Origin: Pirellulales bacterium
Lineage (GTDB): Bacteria > Planctomycetota > Planctomycetia > Pirellulales > Thermoguttaceae
Direction: 5' to 3'
Assembly (NCBI GenBank): GCA_030642635.1
Contig: DAOWNK010000016.1
Location: forward strand, 1-22,905
DNA: 22,905 bases
Under the pieces are notes generated by a model. The model made no database searches. It saw nothing but the letters and a program-made list of their open reading frames with translations, and was not told where the DNA came from. Position numbers and translations under genes: made by a program. This document shows, in pieces, positions 15,201 through 20,301 of the stretch. The first letter of the stretch is position 1, and each line of letters opens with the position of its first letter.

Positions 15201-18200
15201 TCTCGCTGGAAGGCTCGATATCGACCGTCAACACCCGTTTTTCCGGCGGGACGACGATCTCCTTCGTCTCGGTGTGCACCCGGGCGTCGGCCACTGTAAC
15301 CGCCTCGACAAAGAAGTTGGGCATATCCTTTTTTGTCACCTCGATTTCGTACACGGTGCTCTTGCCGTCGAGGTGGATAATCTTAGGCGGCAGATACACG
15401 CCGTTCGCAGGCCGCAGGAACAACAGCACGGCGCCGCCGGAGCGATCTGTGTTGATCTGCAACCGGACCTTATCGCCCGGTGCGTAGTCGGCTTTGTCCG
15501 GGATCAACTCGAGGTGGTTGAAGCGGAACTGAGAGCCGTCGAACCCCTCGCCTATGACAGTGAACAGGTGCCCGCCCTCGATGGTGTGCTCCTTCGAGTC
15601 GGTCAGCTTGTACGAGAGCCGATACTGCCCTGCCCGGGAGGCGACGATCTGCTGCCGGGCACGACCCTCCGTGTTGGTGTCAAGCCGCCAGGTTTGCACC
15701 GGCGTTTCGACCGGCTCGCCGTCCTTGTAGCTGATCCGCAGCAGCGTTAGTTTCCCGATGCCTTTGACCGGCTTGCCGGCAATCGTGTGTGCGTCGAAGT
15801 TTGCGTGGATGGTATCGCCCACGCGATAGTATCCACGATCGACCCAGGTGTAGACCTTAAACGGCTCTCGGGCGACCAGCACGTTGCCCGTGCCGACGAT
15901 CGTCCGCCGCGACCGGTCGATCACCTCGGCGGTGATCGAGTATTTGTGGTCGCAGTCGCCGTGTACGGCCTTGGTCACTGCGGTGTCGATTACAACTTTT
16001 ACGGTGCCGTCTTCGCCGATCTCGACCTCTTGCTCGGCGACGATCTCCGGCGGCTGGTGTCCACGCGGCCACCACGGCGCGATCGGCCGCAGGCAACCCC
16101 AGCCTTTCCAGCCGGGATACCACGGGTAGTCGTAGGAGAACCACCAGTAGCCCGGCCCGTAGAACCAGTCCCACGGTCGAATTGGGTACCAACGTTGGCT
16201 ATGGTCGGTACGCATAACCTTATACTTCACCTTGGCATTGGCCACCGGCGAGCCGAAGTAGTATTTGGCCTTGATCGTAGCGGTGATTTTCTCGCCGAGC
16301 ATGACCGGCTCGGTCGGCGCCTCGACGATGACCTCGAACTCGGGCTTTTTGTACTCCTCCACCCGGAAGCTGCCGCCGCCGAGGTGACGGTTGCCCTGCT
16401 TGACGATCATCCGATAGACACCCAGCGTCGCATCGGCCGGCAGTTCCAACTCGTCGGCCATGCCGCCGTATGCGTCGGCCTTTAGTGTTTTGGTGAGAAT
16501 CTTTTCGCCTTTGGGATTGCGAATCTCGATGTTGAACTTCTGCCCGGCGAAGTCTGAACGGTCGCCCATATCGTACTGCGCATGGCGTACCCAGAACTTG
16601 TAGTGCACCTTCTGCTTCGGCCGATAGACGGGCCGGTCGGTAATCGTAAAGACCTTCGTGGCGTTGTACTGGCGGTCGTAATGCCGAGAGTGCCAAACGC
16701 CCGTGAAGCCGAGATATGCAAAACGGCCTTCCTTGGTCCGGGCGGTAATCAACCACTGGTAGTTGTTGGGCTGGTCCTTTAGGTCGACAATGACCTGTCC
16801 GTCGGCGTCGGTGAACTCGGCGAAATGGGTGGTGACTATCTCGTGGCGAGGCGGCTTGTCGTGGCGCACTCTCTTCCAGCCGAAGAACTCGACGTTCGCC
16901 TTTGCAACAGGCTTTCCGGTAACCGCATCGGCCACGTAGTAATATGTCTTGCCGGGCAGCGGTTTTTTGATGATGGCCGTATCGCTAAGCCAGATGACTA
17001 TCGAGTTGGTGTTCCCGCCCTTCATTTTGGCCGTAAGCAGATACGCGCCGGGTTTTTGCAGCGGTGTGGTGATGGTGATCCGCTTGTCGAAATGCTTTTC
17101 GCGTGGTTCGAGGTCTACCCGCCAATTTGCGATCCGGCGGCCGATGTATTTTTTCTGGTTTTCGTTGACCAGCCGATAGCCGATGTTACCGACGTTGATT
17201 TTGCGACGGTCGACCTTCCTGGTGTTCGATTTGAGATACGCCTTTACATCGTCGAGCAGTTTTTCGACATTGATTTCATGGGCGGTCAATTCGACGGCCT
17301 TCCCGTTGCGGAATCGGTACTCGACCGTAGCGCCCTTGCCGGCCGGTTGGGTCATAATCGGCTCGAACCGGCCCCAGTTCTTGACGATCTGCTCCAGGCG
17401 ATCCTTGTGGCACTGGTCCTTGGAAACCTTAAAACACTTCCGCCAATAGTCGGCCGCCTTGGGATACTGGCGTCGGTTCTCGAAGATTTGGGCCAAATTC
17501 TGAATCGCGTGTTCACCATACGCTTGCCTCGGTCGGGATGCGGCATCCTGGTATATTTTGATGAAGTTGAACTCATCAGGCAATGTGAATCGCTTAATGC
17601 CGGTTGCCAGTCGTGCGATTGTCTCGTTCTCGGCCAAGGTGTGCAACGCATATCTGCCACTGGTGTCTTCCTTGCTGTCATCAATCTGCATCCGACCAAA
17701 GCGCCAGCCGTGGTGTGCCATCGTCTGTACGCCGAACTGGCTACGTAAAAAACCGGCTAACACTATCCCCACATTGTTGGTCGATTCCGGCTTGAACTTG
17801 GTGGCCTGTGCTAAACACCATCGCCAACGCTCGCCGTCGTTTTTTGCTTCCTCAAAACTCTTCGGCACGTGGTAATAGATCGGATTGCCGTCGGCATCGA
17901 CCGGTGCGCCTTTCGGCCGGCTGTAATATCCCCAGCCAGGTTCGTAGTCGGGTAATTCATCGAGATTTGTGAGGTATTGCAACCGCCACGCCTCATTATG
18001 GCCGCGGGCTTTTAGCAAAATCTGCGCAAAGGCAAGCAGAAAGTCTCCAACAAACCGGTGGTTGTCATCTTGCATAGCCAGCGGGAGTGCATCGGCCATG
18101 AGTTGCAACGCCCGCACGCGGTCTCGCTTGAAGGCATTTACGACCCGACCGCCGCCGCGCTTATCACCGCGATGGAACTCGCCGTCCACGATGTAGCCAT

Positions 18201-18561
18201 GGTGCGGCAGGTGCATGTGCATGTAATTTTGTGCTGCGTAGTAAAGCAGTCGCCAGTTGCCCTTATGCACCTCGATGACCGCCTCGCGGAAGGCGTCGAT
18301 TTCGTTCACCCGATTGAGCCGTTGTAGGCACTTGGTTGCCTGCTTAAGATCGTCACCGACGCTCTTCGGATTGTCGTCCGGGTCCAATGCCAGCTTGCGA
18401 AACTGCTGGTAGGCGTCCTTGAAATTGCCCTCACCCATAGTTTTTTGTGCTGCTTTGCGCAGTGCGTAGTTCGACTCGGGCGTAGCGGCACCGAGCATGG
18501 CGGCATTGCCGAACACCATGCCGGCGATGATCGACAGGCCGATAAGCACAGACGTTTTCAT
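12247..18561 (-). CDS. giant secreted alpha-2-macroglobulin family protein with intact thioester
   Basis: A 2104-residue protein. ATG 18561 was chosen because a signal peptide follows (MKTSVLIGLSIIAGMVFGNA) and GGGAGA lies upstream. Residues 25-450 form a helical, TPR-like N-terminal region. Macroglobulin domains follow, including the MG2 landmarks DRPVYRPKQKVHYKFWVR and EEYKKPEFEVIVEAP. Residues 787-834 are a Trp/Pro/Tyr/Gly-rich insertion. A Gly/Met-rich, probably protease-sensitive bait segment (SMSGGMGRMGGGGGMM) is followed by MPENLTTWRIKVWGLGHG. The thioester motif YPYGCTEQ gives Cys1565 and Gln1568, followed by an alpha/alpha-toroid thioester domain and C-terminal bacterial MG domains. 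Residues 1411-1435 come from an in-frame palindromic repeat. The family traps proteases in the periplasm or at the cell surface. It sits upstream of the serpin, same strand. Confidence 0.93.
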   Translation of the reverse strand: MKTSVLIGLSIIAGMVFGNAAMLGAATPESNYALRKAAQKTMGEGNFKDAYQQFRKLALDPDDNPKSVGDDLKQATKCLQRLNRVNEIDAFREAVIEVHKGNWRLLYYAAQNYMHMHLPHHGYIVDGEFHRGDKRGGGRVVNAFKRDRVRALQLMADALPLAMQDDNHRFVGDFLLAFAQILLKARGHNEAWRLQYLTNLDELPDYEPGWGYYSRPKGAPVDADGNPIYYHVPKSFEEAKNDGERWRWCLAQATKFKPESTNNVGIVLAGFLRSQFGVQTMAHHGWRFGRMQIDDSKEDTSGRYALHTLAENETIARLATGIKRFTLPDEFNFIKIYQDAASRPRQAYGEHAIQNLAQIFENRRQYPKAADYWRKCFKVSKDQCHKDRLEQIVKNWGRFEPIMTQPAGKGATVEYRFRNGKAVELTAHEINVEKLLDDVKAYLKSNTRKVDRRKINVGNIGYRLVNENQKKYIGRRIANWRVDLEPREKHFDKRITITTPLQKPGAYLLTAKMKGGNTNSIVIWLSDTAIIKKPLPGKTYYYVADAVTGKPVAKANVEFFGWKRVRHDKPPRHEIVTTHFAEFTDADGQVIVDLKDQPNNYQWLITARTKEGRFAYLGFTGVWHSRHYDRQYNATKVFTITDRPVYRPKQKVHYKFWVRHAQYDMGDRSDFAGQKFNIEIRNPKGEKILTKTLKADAYGGMADELELPADATLGVYRMIVKQGNRHLGGGSFRVEEYKKPEFEVIVEAPTEPVMLGEKITATIKAKYYFGSPVANAKVKYKVMRTDHSQRWYPIRPWDWFYGPGYWWFSYDYPWYPGWKGWGCLRPIAPWWPRGHQPPEIVAEQEVEIGEDGTVKVVIDTAVTKAVHGDCDHKYSITAEVIDRSRRTIVGTGNVLVAREPFKVYTWVDRGYYRVGDTIHANFDAHTIAGKPVKGIGKLTLLRISYKDGEPVETPVQTWRLDTNTEGRARQQIVASRAGQYRLSYKLTDSKEHTIEGGHLFTVIGEGFDGSQFRFNHLELIPDKADYAPGDKVRLQINTDRSGGAVLLFLRPANGVYLPPKIIHLDGKSTVYEIEVTKKDMPNFFVEAVTVADARVHTETKEIVVPPEKRVLTVDIEPSSETYKPGERAKVKIRLKDFFGKPFVGSTVVAIYDKSLEYISGGSNVPEIKAFFWKWRRRHHPQTESNLGRYFHNLVAKGAKAMNNLGVFGATVADEIDKLSVSDESTFGRSRSNVAMFSMSGGMGRMGGGGGMMLSKAASAPMDSVRELGDKEEAWERKNGSGPGGDAAMAQPTVRKKFADTALWVAALTTDKDGTAEVELDMPENLTTWRIKVWGLGHGTRVGEGCTDVVTRKDLIIRMQAPRFFTQTDEVVLSANVHNYLKTKKSVKVALELDGKMLTLITVRSNSQTKEQWHRRLAGVAKLKGSGHRRDAGATDLHATDLHGFEDSKTTFTNFRQVEIDPNGEARIDWRVKVLDEGEAVITMKAITDEESDAMEMRFPCYIHGMLKTDSYSGSIRPKQTTGKFTVNVPERRRPEQSRLEVRYSPTLAGAMVDALPYLVEYPYGCTEQTLNRFLPTVITQKILLEMGLDLEAIEKKQTNLNAQEIGEDQERAKQWKRYKRNPVFDQAEVSRMVKEGVKRLTEMQLSDGGWGWFSGWGERSWPHTTAYVVHGLQIAQANDVALVPGMLEKGVGWLKRYQNEQVQKLQNALVKPKPKKPYKHHCSNLDAFVYMVLADADIKNAEMRDFLYRDRTKLAVYGLAMYGIALKKQNEKDKLAMVMRNISQYVVTDDENQTAWLNLPGGYWWCWYGSEYEAHAYYLKLLCRTDPKGELAPRLVKYLLNNRKHATYWNSTRDTALCVEAMADFIRASGEDKPDMTVEVYLDGKLQKAVEITPKNLFMFDNKLIVEGAALEAGPHVVELRRKGAGPLYYNGYMTNFTLEDFITKAGLEIKVNRKYYKLKRVDKTIKAAGSRGQAVDRKVEKYQRIELPNLSTLKSGELVEVELIIDSKNDYEYVVFEDLKPAGFEPVDLRSGYTGNALGAYVEFRDRSVNFFARRVARGKHSVSYRMRAEIPGRFSALPTRAWAMYAPELKANSDEIKLKVED
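14259..14331 (-). repeat. 73-bp in-frame palindromic element, copy 2 (inside the alpha-2-macroglobulin gene)
   Basis: Arms of 25 bases at 14259-14283 and 14307-14331 are perfect inverted copies with a 23-base spacer, the same geometry as copy 1 at 10019-10091. Each arm is a CACCGGCG-TCT-CGCCGGTG hairpin. Read with the gene it encodes residues 1411-1435 (QWHRRLAGV...HRRDAGAT), followed by a duplicated ATDLH. Spacer sequence and encoded spacer residues differ from copy 1. Outer flanks (TTAGTAAAAGTGGTTT at 14204) are shared with copy 1. Confidence 0.92.
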
Positions 18562-18595
18562 AATAGAATCTCCCGTGAGGAAATATGACCGCTGC

Positions 18596-18601
18596 ATTAT
18601 A
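18596..18601 (-). promoter_or_regulatory. possible -10 box of the alpha-2-macroglobulin gene
   Basis: A perfect TATAAT on the - strand lies 35 bases before the ATG at 18561. The -35 position at 17-base spacing (ACTTTT) is poor, so this is a weak or factor-dependent promoter at best. Confidence 0.35.
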
Positions 18602-18669
18602 GACGTTTTGCCGCCGAGAAAAGTTCCCCCAAATCAGTATAGTTTATCCGTGCAGCCGTGCCACCCCCC

Positions 18670-18838
18670 GGGAAGAGGGAAGAGCGAAGGGGGAAGGGGG
18701 AAGGGCGAAGGGCGAAGGGGGAAGGCGGAAGGGGGAAAGTTGTTTAGCCGCCGAGCTTGCTCGGCGCGTAGGTAGGGAGAGAAGAGAGAGGTCCGAGTTC
18801 AAGACTTGTCCGCCTTCCCCCTTCCCCCTTCCCCCTTT
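18670..18838. repeat. polypurine/polypyrimidine inverted element around a CGCCGAGC hairpin
   Basis: A purine-only-like tract built of GGGGGAAG and GGGCGAAG units (18670-18739) faces a matching pyrimidine tract (CCTTCCCCCTT units, 18813-18838). Between them lies a perfect hairpin, CGCCGAGC (18749-18756), TT, GCTCGGCG (18759-18766). The element overlaps the 3' end of the LarE gene and supplies its last residues and stop codon. Mirror-like homopurine tracts of this kind can form triplex DNA. Confidence 0.82.
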
Positions 18839-19655
18839 GTCCTTCGTCCAAACTGCCGCTACGAAAGCCTTCCAGGTCGAGCGAGACGTACTTGAAGCCG
18901 ATCGATTTGAACTGCTCGACCACCTCGCGTCGAAAATCCGCGTCTGCGAATTTTGCAAGCGATTCGACCGGAACCTCGATCCGGGCCATGTCGCCCTTGT
19001 GATAACGAACCCTCAGCGTTCGGAAACCATGTGCGCGTAAGAACTGCTCGGCGCGGTCGATCATTGCCAGCCGTTCAGTGGTAATTTTTTCGCCGTATGC
19101 AATCCGACTGCTCAGACAAGGCGTCGCCGGCTTGTCCCAGTTGGGCAGCTTCCAATGTTCGGCCAAGGTGCGCAGCTCCGACTTGGTAAAGCCGCATTCG
19201 GCCAACGGGGTTTTCACGTTTCTCTCCGATGCGGCGCGAGTCCCAGGCCGGTGCTGTCGAGAGTCGTCCAGGTTGCTGCCGTCGGCGACCGTCGCCATGC
19301 CGGAACGTCGGGCAAGCTGCTCGATCCGACCGAACAACTCGATTTTGCAGTGGTAGCATCGATCCGGTGTGTTTTGCCGGTATTCGGCCAAGGAGAGTTC
19401 GTCTGTGCCGACTACCTCGTGCCGGATGCCGATTTGCCGTGCGAGTTGTTTTGCCTCGTCCAACTCTCCGGCGGCCATGCTTGCGCTCAGCCCGGTTACT
19501 GCCATCGCACTGTCACCCAGTGCAAGTTGTGCCGCCTTGGCCAGCACTGTGCTGTCCAGCCCACCGGAGAACGCCACTGCACAACTGCCGTAGCTGCCCA
19601 GCAGTTCCAGCAGCCGGTCTCGCTTGGCGACGAGCTGAACGGACCGTTCGTTCAT
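18744..19655 (-). CDS. larE: LarE-type ATP-dependent sacrificial sulfur transferase, with repeat-derived C-terminus
   Basis: A 303-residue PP-loop enzyme. In the lar pathway LarE adenylates a pyridinium carboxylate and donates sulfur for the nickel-pincer (NPN) cofactor. The ATP-binding PP-loop AFSGGLDST is at residues 28-36. TPDRCYHCKIELF carries a CxxC, and KPATPCLSSRIAYG carries the Cys at the place of the sacrificial cysteine. Three such Cys could instead hold an Fe-S cluster, as reported for some LarE proteins. ATG 19655 begins the homologous sequence; an extension to 19709 (GTG) is less likely. The native end is probably near DLEGFRSGSLDE. The last 30 or so residues (GKGEGG...YAPSKLGG) and the stop come from the polypurine/hairpin element. 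No larB, larC or racemase gene is in the window. Confidence 0.88.
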   Translation of the reverse strand: MNERSVQLVAKRDRLLELLGSYGSCAVAFSGGLDSTVLAKAAQLALGDSAMAVTGLSASMAAGELDEAKQLARQIGIRHEVVGTDELSLAEYRQNTPDRCYHCKIELFGRIEQLARRSGMATVADGSNLDDSRQHRPGTRAASERNVKTPLAECGFTKSELRTLAEHWKLPNWDKPATPCLSSRIAYGEKITTERLAMIDRAEQFLRAHGFRTLRVRYHKGDMARIEVPVESLAKFADADFRREVVEQFKSIGFKYVSLDLEGFRSGSLDEGQRGKGEGGRRTSLELGPLSSLPTYAPSKLGG

Positions 19656-20045
19656 GGCGATAAAGCCGCTTGCGGCGCAAGCGACCGAAAGAAAAAAAAG
19701 GTCCTCCACCGCAATGCCGTGGCGATGATTTTTTTGGGAGCCCGTTATCCTAAAGGGAGTAACCTGAACCCCGGGTTGTGTTATCCGGTGCCGATCGAAG
19801 TCGGTCAGCGGCTGTACACGCGTCCGGAGTTTTTAATACAGGCACCCAACGGGCATCGTATCGGCTCACCAAAAGTTACATCGTCAACACGAGCATGGTA
19901 GAGGACCATGTATACTATTCTACCATGCCCTGTGATTCAGTCAAGCTATCAGCAGTCAGCTATCAGCTCGAAACCCTGCAGAAAACGCTATTTCCAGAGA
20001 CTGATAGCTGACCGCTGACAACTCACTACAACCCATGTTGCAGAT
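19656..20045. other. 390-base intergenic region with a hairpin and a dispersed repeat
   Basis: No credible gene. It contains a CGCTTGC-GGC-GCAAGCG dyad near 19668-19684, a long stretch (about 19740-19880) with no feature I can name, a perfect 10-bp hairpin GCATGGTAGA (19893-19902)/TCTACCATGC (19919-19928) with a 16-base loop, and the repeat at 19945-20020. The hairpin lies downstream of the small gene at 20046 but has no T-run on that strand, so a terminator role is doubtful. Confidence 0.6.
19945..20020 (-). repeat. dispersed CTATCAGC-type repeat, copy 2
   Basis: A 76-base element, inverted relative to copy 1 at 5835-5920. It has the same GCTATCAGC outer units and the same core (CTCGAAAC, CTGCAGAAAACGCT, TTTCCAGAGACTGATAGCTG). 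The copies differ by a few substitutions and by the number of CAGCNGTCAG units at one end. It starts 17 bases past the 19893-19928 hairpin. Confidence 0.85.
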
Positions 20046-20270
20046 TTATTGCGACGGGTCATAAGATTCTCTGGTACGAGCGATACCGGCCAACATCCGC
20101 CGGTTTCGCTCGTCGTTTTGCCGTCGCAGCAGCTCGAATCGCCGGTCTACCTGCTCCGGTGTGCCTCGAAGTAGATACGGAGTAGCTTCGCGAATCATCT
20201 CCAAGGTTAGCCCAAGACGCTCCGATGGCGTCATGTGCCGATAACGTTCTAGCGTTTCGCGCCCTAGCAT
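20046..20270 (-). CDS. small conserved-looking protein of unknown function
   Basis: A 74-residue protein, not assigned to a named family. ATG 20270 is preferred because AGGGAG lies 6 bases upstream. Starts at 20318 and 20309 would overlap the preceding gene and lack a ribosome binding site. It is highly charged and helical, with MTPSERLGLTLEMIREATPY, then LLRGTPEQVDRRFELLRRQN and DERNRRMLAGIARTRE. The TPSERL...GTPEQVDRRFELLRR pattern is one I associate with small planctomycete and cyanobacterial proteins of unknown role, sometimes in toxin-antitoxin-like pairs, but no partner gene is next to it here. It begins 31 bases after the stop of the subtilase-like gene and may be cotranscribed. Confidence 0.7.
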   Translation of the reverse strand: MLGRETLERYRHMTPSERLGLTLEMIREATPYLLRGTPEQVDRRFELLRRQNDERNRRMLAGIARTRESYDPSQ

Positions 20271-20301
20271 ATCTTGCTCCCTATCATATTCCGGCACTCC
20301 G

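Noticed and set aside
12247..18561. Many long ORFs opposite the alpha-2-macroglobulin gene (for example 13468-14424 and 16825-17748 on +)
   Set aside because: They are shadows of a GC-rich codon pattern: no ribosome binding sites, no family resemblance, low-complexity translations.
18670..18740. Polypurine repeats as a possible CRISPR array or minisatellite
   Set aside because: Units are 7-8 bases without spacers, and the tract is part of an inverted element with a matching pyrimidine tract. No cas genes.
19893..19928. Rho-independent terminator for the gene at 20046
   Set aside because: The 10-bp stem is good but the loop is 16 bases and no T-run follows on the - strand.
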